64,000 bases of DNA. Source: Candidatus Saccharimonadota bacterium. GTDB taxonomy: Bacteria; Patescibacteriota; Saccharimonadia; Saccharimonadales; Saccharimonadaceae. Under the pieces are notes generated by a model. The model did not search any database. It saw only the letters and a program-made list of their open reading frames with translations, and was not told the origin of the DNA. Location: NCBI GenBank assembly GCA_905373835.1, contig CAJPUN010000004.1:1-64000 (forward strand). Direction: 5' to 3'. Both the position numbers and the translations under genes were made by a program. Numbering within the stretch: the first letter of the stretch is position 1; every line of letters begins with the position of its first letter. Below, piece by piece: positions 27,127-35,477 of this stretch.

Positions 27127-27245
27127 AGCCCACCAAACATAGCTCACTAAACCATGTCTCAATCTGATTGCAGTGCCATTCTATTGCACTCTCGGATTGA
27201 GTAATTAATCCGGTTCAGTTTGAGCATGATTGGTGGGCTATGTTT
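27127..27245 (+). ncRNA. Candidate structured element with competing pairings
   Basis: AGCCCACC (27127-27134) is followed directly by AAACATAGC (27135-27143). The right arm GGTGGGCT/ATGTTT (27232-27245) can pair with either half but not both, because its GCT is shared. Inside, CTCAATC/GATTGAG (27158-27201) encloses AGTGC/GCACT. No promoter or strong terminator was identified, so function and strand are uncertain. Confidence 0.35.
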
Positions 27246-27338
27246 TCGGATTATATAGATGTATGAACAAGCGAATTATGTGCTTAGCGTTCACCACAGT
27301 GTAGCAGGGGTGGCTACACGATCCCGATGATTACTAGA

Positions 27339-28808
27339 CTAGTCATTGACGATCTTCGTCTGGCGTAGTGCCACGCCGTCCTTCGTCTTGACGAAGCTGT
27401 AGAGGTAGCGCTGATTTTGTGAGAGAACAACAGGAAGATCGAGCGCCGAGGTAGTGATGCGCTGCTGGTTGGCGCCATCAAAGTCGTAGAGATGCACACC
27501 GCCGTGCGTGAAGGTGAAGTGATAGCCATCAATCCAGTTGATGTCGCGCGTCAGTGGCTGGGAAAGCTTGATAGTGGAAGATTTGAGCAGCTCGAGGTCG
27601 TACGTCATGAGGCTCGTGTCGTTATACACACAGGCGAAGCGATGCCCACCGCGCGAGAAATCGACATGGCTAATGCCACCTGGCATACTGAGGCTGGCGA
27701 CAGACTTAAGGCTGCTTGCCGTACGCGAATCGCTCGCGGCATGCGAGGTGCTGCTGAGGATCTCAGCCGTCTCACCATAGGCGATCACGTAGTATACTTT
27801 GTCGTAATATTTCTCGATACGGAAGTGTAGTGGAGCTACACCATCATCGGCATAGCTACGGACGGTGCGAGGCTTGGTGGTGCCAATAGTGAGGTAGCCA
27901 GCGGTGCGCTGCTTGCTTGTGTGGTCAAGCTTGGTCGTGTAGGTGATGGTCGTGTCGCTGTAGAGTGCAAACTCAGCCACGTTACTAACGAGTGGGCCGG
28001 TGATGGTCATATCGCCGAGGCTTGCTTGACGCAGATCTCCCTCATCAGTGAGGACGAATAGCTTGCGGCTATCGCCCTGTGAAAACTTGGCAGCAGCAAT
28101 ATCCACGCCAAGCTGCCGCGTGACGTTCTCGAGCTTGTGGCTACCCTGGGTATCGAGAACAAGCCACTCGGTTTTGTCGCCATTGTAGGTGTGCTTGATC
28201 GTTACATAGCGATTATCCTTATCCCACGAGTCGAGGGTGAAGGTTTGGTGCTCGGCACTGTCTGGCGCAGTGTAGTGTGCGCTGTCGAGTGTGATGTTCG
28301 TCGTCTGTGGCTTGTCGCCACTGAGGTCAGCCAGAGTAACAGTGGGCTTGTGCGCAGACGGAGTGAAGGCAAGATAGCGATTATTACCCGAGGCAATGGC
28401 ACTCGACGCACCACTAGCAGTTGCGACATTCTTATGACTCGGGTTGCTAGAGATAAGCCGGGCGTAGTCGAGCCACAGCACGCTGCCGGCCTTCACATCC
28501 ACCGTCTTGTGCCAATCGTGGTAGCCCTCACGCTGGATGGTGATATTACGCTGGCCCGCCGAGAGGGTGAGCTTGCTAGGTGTCTCGTTGCTGAGGCGGG
28601 TTTGGTCTACCGTCACTTGGGCGCCATCGGGGTGGGTGTCGAACTGCACTAGCCCCCCTTGCACAACCTTACCACTCGACCAATTGAGCCGGTACCCCTG
28701 TATTGCATAAGCAAAAATCACGACAGTGAAGAGAACAGTCAGCACCATCATGCTATAGATCAATGTCAGATGGACGCGTTGGCGTCGCTTTCGTTGCTTC
28801 GTATCCAT
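27339..28808 (-). CDS. PEGA-domain membrane-anchored propeller-like protein
   Basis: 489 residues: a basic N-terminus, one membrane segment (about 17-37), and a PEGA domain (about 48-118; GLVQFDTHPDGAQVTVD...REGYHDW). A ~370-residue region of repeated beta strands resembling a WD40/Tol-type propeller follows. It is probably extracytoplasmic and anchored at the N-terminus. PEGA domains are usual in envelope proteins; a ligand is not known. -10 TATAAT (28815-28820, minus) lies 6 nt before the ATG. Confidence 0.85.
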   Translation of the reverse strand: MDTKQRKRRQRVHLTLIYSMMVLTVLFTVVIFAYAIQGYRLNWSSGKVVQGGLVQFDTHPDGAQVTVDQTRLSNETPSKLTLSAGQRNITIQREGYHDWHKTVDVKAGSVLWLDYARLISSNPSHKNVATASGASSAIASGNNRYLAFTPSAHKPTVTLADLSGDKPQTTNITLDSAHYTAPDSAEHQTFTLDSWDKDNRYVTIKHTYNGDKTEWLVLDTQGSHKLENVTRQLGVDIAAAKFSQGDSRKLFVLTDEGDLRQASLGDMTITGPLVSNVAEFALYSDTTITYTTKLDHTSKQRTAGYLTIGTTKPRTVRSYADDGVAPLHFRIEKYYDKVYYVIAYGETAEILSSTSHAASDSRTASSLKSVASLSMPGGISHVDFSRGGHRFACVYNDTSLMTYDLELLKSSTIKLSQPLTRDINWIDGYHFTFTHGGVHLYDFDGANQQRITTSALDLPVVLSQNQRYLYSFVKTKDGVALRQTKIVND

Positions 28809-28994
28809 GACAACATTATACCATGGCTGACTGGAGGGAAGTAGGATGCGTTGCCTATTTAGTTCAACCTTGCAGCAGGCTCATGTATTTTATTTTGTCC
28901 CGAGGGATTTTATACAAAACAGCTCCCACCTCTTGCAAAACCCCTTATGCTTGGAGTATTATACGATCAAAGAGGGAACAAGGGGGATATTACT

Positions 28995-30461
28995 ATGCGT
29001 CATACGACGGCCACACATGGTGGACACGTGCCTAAGCAGGCAACTAAGCAGGTTGCCACTAATCCACATACGCAGAGCTCGGGGCAGCGTCGCACCGGTA
29101 CATCGGGGCGGCAACCTGTGCTATACGGGCCGGAGCTAAAGATTATTCATACTGCGCGCACTCGCCCTCCGGCGGCGAAGGTGGCTCAGCCAAAGCATAT
29201 CTCAGAAATGATCCCCGCAAGCAAGGTGATACAGACAACTCAGGCGGCCACAGCGACGCCGCAATCACTCGTAAAGAACCATACGAAGGCCACTCAAACC
29301 ACTCCGCAGCGCCCCGCGCATCAGCCAGCCACGCCGCAAAAAACAACGGCACCACATCGCGCCACAGCACAGACTGCTCGCATTACGAAGCATCACCGGC
29401 CAGTGGCAGTGCAGCCTATTGTGTCGTCTCAGCCCAGCACACCGCGCCAGCTACGGAAGCGGCAGCCCGTGACGATCTCACCACTCTCAGTTCAGCCAGC
29501 AACCACTGCATCGCCGCGCGCGCAAACACACCGCACCGCTCAGCATACGCCCGCGCAGCCTGGTATACCACGCAGTATGGATTTTGTCTTTGTGCCATCA
29601 GAGGTAGAACCACCCAGTGCCGCCAAGCGCCACAGCACGCCGCCGCCATCGCAGCTAGCGCGTGTGCTTGCCACCGAGCAAGCGCAAACCCAGGCCGCGC
29701 AACCAACCCTGCCGATCGGCCTGCCCACGCTCAACCTTGCAGAGCTCGCCGCCCAGCCACTGGTGGCGCAGCCTTCCGGAGTGCCCCAGGGTGAGGTGTG
29801 GTGGCCACCAGCCGAGCCAGAGCTCACCACGACGGAGAATATCCCCGTTGGCACACTGCCGCGCAGCGTTCTCACCGAGCAGAGCAAGAAGCCGGCAGCC
29901 GCGCCCCCATCCAAACGCCGCAAGCTCTTCGCTAGTAAACGCCGCACCAACAAACCCGCCACCAGCGTCGCACCGCCACCGGCTCGGCAGCCAACGGCCC
30001 ACCACTGGGGGAGGCGCCTCAGCATTGCCGGGGCAATGGTGGCACTACTTGCCTTTGGCGGCTACCTAACGTACCACAACATGCCTGCCATTGCTACTCG
30101 CATGGCCGCCGCTCAGGCTGGCATTAATGCATCGTTCCCGTCGTATCAACCCAGTGGCTATAGCTTGGTGGGCGGCATATCGCAGCAGCAGGGGAGCGTC
30201 TTGATGAAGTTCGCCGCCAACGCTGGCCCAGGCACCTTTACTCTCACGCAGAGCCGGTCAGATTGGGACTCTAGCGCCGTCTTAGCCAACTACGTTTTGC
30301 CCAGCTTTGGCCGCAACTTCGCCACTACCACCAGCCGTGGCCTCACCATCTACAGCACCCACAATGCCGCCGCATGGGTCAATGGCGGCATCCTCTACAC
30401 CATCAAGGGCAACGCACCCCTGTCGAGCGAGCAGGTGGAGCGGATTGCAGCGAGCATGTGA
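28995..30461 (+). CDS. Low-complexity single-pass envelope protein with DUF4367-like C-terminal domain
   Basis: 488 residues. The first ~340 are Pro/Gln/Ala/Thr-rich with scattered basic residues and are probably disordered cytoplasm. A membrane helix (SIAGAMVALLAFGGYLTY) and a ~130-residue extracytoplasmic domain follow, resembling the DUF4367 type (strands ending GGILYTIKGNAPLSSEQV). The layout matches the nearby sortase. The ATG at 28995 follows AGGGGGATATT. An in-frame upstream start lacks such a site. Confidence 0.8.
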   Translation: MRHTTATHGGHVPKQATKQVATNPHTQSSGQRRTGTSGRQPVLYGPELKIIHTARTRPPAAKVAQPKHISEMIPASKVIQTTQAATATPQSLVKNHTKATQTTPQRPAHQPATPQKTTAPHRATAQTARITKHHRPVAVQPIVSSQPSTPRQLRKRQPVTISPLSVQPATTASPRAQTHRTAQHTPAQPGIPRSMDFVFVPSEVEPPSAAKRHSTPPPSQLARVLATEQAQTQAAQPTLPIGLPTLNLAELAAQPLVAQPSGVPQGEVWWPPAEPELTTTENIPVGTLPRSVLTEQSKKPAAAPPSKRRKLFASKRRTNKPATSVAPPPARQPTAHHWGRRLSIAGAMVALLAFGGYLTYHNMPAIATRMAAAQAGINASFPSYQPSGYSLVGGISQQQGSVLMKFAANAGPGTFTLTQSRSDWDSSAVLANYVLPSFGRNFATTTSRGLTIYSTHNAAAWVNGGILYTIKGNAPLSSEQVERIAASM

Positions 30462-30485
30462 ATCTCATTTTGAGAGCCTGCACTT

Positions 30486-30611
30486 CTCTCATCACTTCAT
30501 CCGATGGAGTGTGAAAACAGATTGCAATAATCTGTTTTCAGCCCAGCGCAAGAGGTCGACATCCAGCGAATGTCGACCCTTATAGTGTTCCTGAGGAGGG
30601 AGTGATGGGAG
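30486..30611 (+). ncRNA. Candidate structured RNA motif, copy A
   Basis: A multi-hairpin element 24 nt after the preceding stop. Closing stem: CTCTCAT (30486-30492) with ATGGGAG (30605-30611). Hairpin 1: CACTTCAT-CCG-ATGGAGTG (30493-30511). Hairpin 2: 11 bp with GCAAT loop (30513-30539). A conserved linker AGCCCAGCGCAAGAGG follows. Hairpin 3: 9 bp with 7-nt loop (30554-30578). Hairpin 4: TTCC/GGAG. A second copy with compensatory changes is at 34083-34228. G-T pairs in this orientation support the plus strand. AGTG at 30601-30604 could also extend the closing stem by opening hairpin 1. Confidence 0.7.
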
Positions 30612-30678
30612 AAAGCACAGGGTATAACCAAAATCATGCTGTTCTTTGTCATGCGGTTCATCTGCTATACTTATCCAT

Positions 30679-32148
30679 ATGAGTAACGACACATCATCTG
30701 ATACACCATCTTCGCATGCCACCACCATTCGCACCCGCTTTGCGCCCAGCCCCACGGGGTATATTCATGTGGGTAATGTGCGTGCGGCACTCTTCCCGTG
30801 GCTGCTCACACGCCAACAGGGAGGGAAGTTCGTCTTGCGCATTGAGGACACCGACCGCGCTCGCTTTGTGCCTGGGGCAGAGGATCTGATTCTTGATACA
30901 CTCGACTGGCTTGGGCTAGACTGGGACGAAGGCCCACGCGTTGGCGGTGATGCTGGGCCATACCATCAGTCGGAGCGCCTCGCCATCTACCACCGCTGGG
31001 CACAGAAGCTCATCGACAAAGGCCTCGCCTATGCCGACCCCTACACCCCAGAGGAAGTCCAAGGTTTTCGCGAGGAAGCTCGGGCTGCCAAAAAGGCCTT
31101 TTTATACCGCGACTATCGCCCCACCAATCCACCAGAGTGGGATGGCACCCAGCCACTGCGCTTCAAGGTAGCCGAGCCCCAGCGCTACACCTGGCACGAC
31201 CCCGTGATGGGTGAGCTCTCTGCTGGGCCAGAAGCGCTCGACGACTTCATCCTCATCAAGGCCGATGGCTACCCAACGTACAACTTCGCTCACATCGTCG
31301 ACGATGCCGAGATGGGCATTACCCACGTCATCCGCGGGCTAGAATATATCTCCAGCATTCCACGCTACCTCAGCCTATACGATGCGCTAGAGCTTGAGCC
31401 ACCAGTACTAGCCTGCCTGCCACACATCATGGCACCCGATGGCAAGAAAAAGCTCGGCAAGCGTGATGGTGCCAAGAGTGTCACCGACTACCGCACCGAT
31501 GGTATTTTGCCCGAGGCAATGCTCAACTTCCTCGCCTCGCTGGGCTGGAATGATGGCACCGAGCAAGAGATCTTTAGCAAGGAGGAACTGATCGAGAAAT
31601 TCCGCCTCGAGCGCGTCCAGCGCAGTGGTGCTCGCTTCGACGAAAAGCGCCTCCTCTGGATGAATGGCCAATGGATTCGCCGCTTATCGCTCGATGACCT
31701 CTACGGCCGGGTCGAGCACTACTGGCCCACCAGCGCCGCCACCGCCGACGAATCGTACAAAAAACAAGTGCTTGCCCTAGTACAAGACCGCCTCAAGACC
31801 TTGGCCGAGCTGCCAATGCTGAGCCGCTACTTCTTCGAAGAGCCCACCATCAACGAAGAGCTCATTACCACCAATAAGCCTCTGCGCAAACTGACGGACG
31901 AGCAGCGTCGAGAGCTCCTTGCTACAGCCCACGCCGCTCTGGCTCAGCAGCACGCATGGACGCCAAGCGCTATCCAAGACACCCTCAATCAACTCCTCGA
32001 GACCACTGGCCATAAGCCCGGTGTGCTCTTTAGCCTCATCCGCATCGCCACTACCTGGGCACCCTTTAGCCCCCAGCTGAATGACACGCTGGCACTGCTT
32101 GGCAAGGAGCGAACGCTGGCACGAATCGAACAGTATCTTGGGCAATAA
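30679..32148 (+). CDS. gltX: Glutamyl-tRNA synthetase
   Basis: Class I aminoacyl-tRNA synthetase charging tRNA-Glu (and tRNA-Gln if a GatCAB amidotransferase is used). 489 residues. The HIGH-type signature is PSPTGYIHVGN, and the KMSKS-type loop reads KKKLGKRDGAKS, with Gly where Ser is usual. A C-terminal anticodon-binding domain is present. The start is fixed by the extended -10 TGCTATACT ending 7 nt before the ATG, which makes the mRNA leaderless. It lies 68 nt after RNA motif copy A. Confidence 0.97.
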   Translation: MSNDTSSDTPSSHATTIRTRFAPSPTGYIHVGNVRAALFPWLLTRQQGGKFVLRIEDTDRARFVPGAEDLILDTLDWLGLDWDEGPRVGGDAGPYHQSERLAIYHRWAQKLIDKGLAYADPYTPEEVQGFREEARAAKKAFLYRDYRPTNPPEWDGTQPLRFKVAEPQRYTWHDPVMGELSAGPEALDDFILIKADGYPTYNFAHIVDDAEMGITHVIRGLEYISSIPRYLSLYDALELEPPVLACLPHIMAPDGKKKLGKRDGAKSVTDYRTDGILPEAMLNFLASLGWNDGTEQEIFSKEELIEKFRLERVQRSGARFDEKRLLWMNGQWIRRLSLDDLYGRVEHYWPTSAATADESYKKQVLALVQDRLKTLAELPMLSRYFFEEPTINEELITTNKPLRKLTDEQRRELLATAHAALAQQHAWTPSAIQDTLNQLLETTGHKPGVLFSLIRIATTWAPFSPQLNDTLALLGKERTLARIEQYLGQ

Positions 32149-32164
32149 CGCACTCCGCATCACA

Positions 32165-32196
32165 CAAAAAACCGGCTCTCACAGCTGGTTTTTTAC
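32165..32196 (+). terminator. Terminator of gltX
   Basis: AAAACCGGCT pairs with AGCTGGTTTT across a CTCAC loop, with T run. Confidence 0.85.
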
Positions 32197-32249
32197 TTGA
32201 ACAAATAATTGCATCGCTAGCAAAAAATAATAGCAACAACAGGGGTAGG

Positions 32250-32356
32250 GGGCTGCCCGCGAATACACAACGGTACTCAAGCGGGCAGCCCGGTGGATAG
32301 AAGGGCCATGCCTATGCTATTCCATAGGCCGGCGTGAAGCTTGACGTGAGTCAAGC
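32250..32356 (-). other. Three consecutive GC-rich hairpins at a gene end
   Basis: GGGCTGCCCGC/GCGGGCAGCCC (11 bp, 32250-32291), GCCTATG/CATAGGC (32310-32329) and GCTTGAC/GTCAAGC (32339-32356). The last overlaps the stop codon of the minus-strand gene ending at 32351. No U-tract adjoins any of them, so they are not simple terminators. Confidence 0.5.
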
Positions 32357-33304
32357 CTGCTCAGAGGCAACACGAGTCGAGTCTTGCGACCCTAGCTCAC
32401 ACATCTCCTGGGAGATGCTACCAAACATCTCCACTTCTTCCTTGCTCTCACCAAGGATAGAAGGCAGTGCAAGAATGCGACTCATACGGTCAGCTTCGGC
32501 GGTCGCCAGAGCATTGCGCTCTTCACGAGTGCGACGAAGATCTTCCTCCATCTTGCGACGCCCATCCTCAAGAGTCTGCTGCTCTTCGAGGATACGCTTG
32601 TTCGTCGTGAGTCGATCAATCTCCGTTTGAATACATTTATACAATGTATTCAAGGCAGATCTCCGATACTCAGGAGGGGATGGCAATTCTGCGTTGAGTT
32701 CCTTACTAAGGAGCTCAGCCAGAGCAGGATTCTGCGCAATGACACGAGATATAGAATCTTTATCAATGTTCACAACCCTTTTACACCGTGGAATCTCATC
32801 GTGCCTCTTTTCAAAGGCCCGGCACACCTCAGCATGAAGGTTAGATTCGAGCAGACTTCGAACAGCGTTCACTAAATCTGGATCAAGCTGAGCCACAGAT
32901 ATCTGCCCACTTTTAAATGCGCGTCTCGCTCGGCGGTAACACCTATAATCATCAACAGCCGCCAAATACATGATTATTGTATTGAAGCCATTGATTAAGA
33001 CAAACGCAATAAAAAATGGTAGGTATAGCGCCATTCCTAGTAGGACTACCGTCAGAGCCGCGGAGAATGTGCCAATCCAGAAATAGACTGCTGCTATTCT
33101 TTTGAGAGGCTTGACTGCAGAAGTCCAGTCCTGAGCTCCTGTCTTGGCCCAGACCAAGACAGGATTATTATTTGGAACAAACTCCGACCCAAGCAGATCA
33201 TCAGCGCCCTCTATCCAGAGAGCACTACTCATATGAGAAAAATCCTCCTTCTCATGCAACTCGCCATCAATCGAAAAGCCCCATGGACCATGTTCAAAGA
33301 GCAT
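32351..33304 (-). CDS. Membrane protein with C-terminal coiled coil, unknown
   Basis: 317 residues from the ATG at 33304. An ATG 9 nt upstream lies against the AAAGGA Shine-Dalgarno and has poor spacing. Two adjacent hydrophobic segments (about residues 70-112) are followed by a cytoplasmic helical region. That region has a charged coiled coil near 225-285 (repeated Glu/Arg/Gln). No family recognised. A TTGACA box (33364-33369, minus) followed by AT-rich -10 candidates is upstream. Confidence 0.75.
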   Translation of the reverse strand: MLFEHGPWGFSIDGELHEKEDFSHMSSALWIEGADDLLGSEFVPNNNPVLVWAKTGAQDWTSAVKPLKRIAAVYFWIGTFSAALTVVLLGMALYLPFFIAFVLINGFNTIIMYLAAVDDYRCYRRARRAFKSGQISVAQLDPDLVNAVRSLLESNLHAEVCRAFEKRHDEIPRCKRVVNIDKDSISRVIAQNPALAELLSKELNAELPSPPEYRRSALNTLYKCIQTEIDRLTTNKRILEEQQTLEDGRRKMEEDLRRTREERNALATAEADRMSRILALPSILGESKEEVEMFGSISQEMCELGSQDSTRVASEQA

Positions 33305-33530
33305 AATTCTCATTCCTTTCTATCCGAGAGAATTATGAAGTAAATTATATATATACATATATCTGTCAAGGCCCTATTGCTGCGTTATTTACAACGATAC
33401 AGAGGCGGCAGCTCACTGTTGCCTCAAAATATTATGCTATTTGCTGGTATGGTAGTAGCCTGGCTACGGTGGGTAGGTTGCTATCCTTGCCAAGCGATGT
33501 TCGTGCCACGAGAGAGGGAATACCGCGCAA

Positions 33531-33878
33531 TTACTCCGCTGGAGGTATGTCGCCCGGCCAGACCGATGGTGCCGGCTCCATACCGCTCACAGAGTCTGCG
33601 CCATTAATTATCTTGCGCGCAACGGGAGAGGCGAATATTTCAACACCCTGCGGACCCGAGCCAATCCCTAGCCCTCCGAGGGCGGCATCTGTCATAGCTC
33701 TCATGACATTAGCCGATGGCTGGCGCACCTCTTCTCGCACCTGCCCCACAGGCAAATCTCCGCTGCTCGCTTGTTGTGGTGATTGACCTCCATCATCGCG
33801 CCACACCGGTGGCACTGCATCGGTACTTCCACCATTATCTGTACTACCTGCCAAAGGGCCATCGTGTCGTCGTGTCAT
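33531..33878 (-). CDS. Small hypothetical protein
   Basis: 115 residues, Gly/Pro/Ser-rich and mostly hydrophilic, with a moderately conserved-looking middle (ALGGLGIGSGPQGVEIF). The ATG is preceded by GGTGAGG with good spacing. No family recognised and no membrane segment. Confidence 0.55.
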   Translation of the reverse strand: MTRRHDGPLAGSTDNGGSTDAVPPVWRDDGGQSPQQASSGDLPVGQVREEVRQPSANVMRAMTDAALGGLGIGSGPQGVEIFASPVARKIINGADSVSGMEPAPSVWPGDIPPAE

Positions 33879-34082
33879 ATTTCCTCACCCAAATTATCGT
33901 TAATGGTTATTCATTGTAGGCTATTTTTGCGGATTTGCCAAGGGGTTTGTTGGGTAATTGATCGCATTGCGCTTCTTGTGGCGAAACTGTTAGTGTCTCC
34001 TCGTTACTTCACTTTAGGCGATATGCAAAGGCTCACTCTCCGAATCTGAATGTCAAAAACCTTCCTTCCTCTAAGTTCGGCT
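33879..34082. other. Intergenic stretch upstream of RNA motif copy B
   Basis: No ORF with signals. AT-rich. It may hold the promoter of copy B, but no clear -35/-10 pair was seen. Confidence 0.4.
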
Positions 34083-34228
34083 CTCACCGCCCCATCACTT
34101 TATCCGATGGAGTGTGAAAATCCGCTGCAATAACGGATTGACAGCCCTGGCGCAAGAGGCTGATGTTTGGGAGATATCGACCCTTGCAGCGATCTATCGG
34201 TGGGAGCGATAGGGCAATGGGGCGTGAG
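34083..34228 (+). ncRNA. Candidate structured RNA motif, copy B
   Basis: The closing stem is CTCACcGCCCCAT (34083-34095) with ATGGGGCGTGAG (34217-34228). Hairpin 1 is CACTTTAT-CCG-ATGGAGTG (34096-34114). Hairpin 2 is AATCCG/CGGATT with TGCAATAA in the loop (34119-34139). A conserved linker CAGCCC..GCGCAAGAGG follows. Hairpin 3 is a 9-bp stem with 7-nt loop (34158-34182). Hairpin 4 is CTATCG/CGATAG (34194-34212). A 28-nt block (34093-34120) differs from copy A at one base, which keeps pairing (C-G to T-G). It ends 107 nt before a leaderless gene. Confidence 0.7.
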
Positions 34229-34334
34229 GAATGATGCAGGTTTTGGGATGTAGGTATTCCAGAGGTGCACCAACTACACATCAAGACAAAATTCCTCATT
34301 CATCGCTATCCGCTCATGGTATAATGGCCATAAG

Positions 34335-35477
34335 ATGAGTTCACCACAGAATACACCACCGGCAGCCTTTGGTGGCCGGGCGCAGCGTCGGCGTTTGCGG
34401 CGGCATGGACGGCACTTTATGGGGCTGCGACACTTTGTGGGGCAACACCGCATGCCCGTGATGGTGATTGGTGGGGCATTGGTGGTATTTGCTGGAGCAA
34501 TGGCGTCATTTTCTCTGCTCAATAAGCCTCGCCAGACCAAGCCCGCCCCCGTTGTGGCAACGCAGAAAGCCCCAGAGGTGTATTATTCGCCCTTGACTGG
34601 CCTCAAGGTCGCCGACCAAGCGGCCACCACCAAGCCTGTTACTGCAGTGATGATGGAGAATAGCCCCAGTGCTCGCCCCCAGTCGGGCGTCAAGCAGGCT
34701 GAGGTGGTGTACGAGGCAATTGCCGAGGCAGGTATCACTCGCTTTCTCGCACTGTACCAGCAAAACAAACCAGCGATGATTGGCCCAGTGCGCAGCCTGC
34801 GGCCATACTACATCGACTGGCTGGCGCCATACCAACCCAGTGTAGCCCATGTGGGGGGTAGTTCGCACGCTTTGCAGGAGATCCGCAATGGCACTTACCG
34901 CGATATCGACCAGTTCTTTCATGAGCGCAGCTATTGGCGTGCCACTGACCGCCGTGCCCCACACAATGTTTACACCAGTGCCGAGCGGCTGGATGACCTC
35001 AATAGCAGCAAAGGCTACAAGCAGTCTACTGTCAAGATCGCACTTGCCCGGGCCGATGGCAAGCCAGCTAACCCTGCGACCGCCACTGTGGCCGTCATCA
35101 ACTTTGGCAAATCCGCCCGCTACAACACGCGCTATCAATACGATGCCAGCACCAACACCTACCAGCGTAGCATCGGTGGCGAGGCTAGTTTGGACCGTGA
35201 GGAAGGGCAGATTGCGCCCAGCGTTGTGGTGGCGCTAACCGTCCAGCAGACCACCGTGCAAGAGGATGGCATTCGCGAAAATATCATCACCACTGGCCAA
35301 GGCAAAGCAACCATCTTCCAAAATGGCAGTGTAGTGGAGGGGATATGGCGCAAGACCGACCGTACTAGCCCCCTTGAGCTACGTGACGCTAATGGCAAGG
35401 CAATCGCTCTTACCCGTGGCCAGACATGGATTGCGGCAGTACCTGGTGGCACGGGGAGCGTGTCGTGGCAGCAATAG
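34335..35477 (+). CDS. DUF3048 (YerB-like) membrane-anchored protein
   Basis: 380 residues: a basic cytoplasmic start (~40 residues), one membrane segment (about 38-58), then a DUF3048 domain. That domain contains SPLTGLKV, MMENSPSARPQSGVKQAEVVYE, GITRFLALYQ and GPVRSLRPYY. The family is extracytoplasmic and of unknown biochemical function (Bacillus YerB). -10 TATAAT (34320-34325) lies 9 nt before the ATG. The histidine-kinase gene overlaps its end. Confidence 0.92.
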   Translation: MSSPQNTPPAAFGGRAQRRRLRRHGRHFMGLRHFVGQHRMPVMVIGGALVVFAGAMASFSLLNKPRQTKPAPVVATQKAPEVYYSPLTGLKVADQAATTKPVTAVMMENSPSARPQSGVKQAEVVYEAIAEAGITRFLALYQQNKPAMIGPVRSLRPYYIDWLAPYQPSVAHVGGSSHALQEIRNGTYRDIDQFFHERSYWRATDRRAPHNVYTSAERLDDLNSSKGYKQSTVKIALARADGKPANPATATVAVINFGKSARYNTRYQYDASTNTYQRSIGGEASLDREEGQIAPSVVVALTVQQTTVQEDGIRENIITTGQGKATIFQNGSVVEGIWRKTDRTSPLELRDANGKAIALTRGQTWIAAVPGGTGSVSWQQ

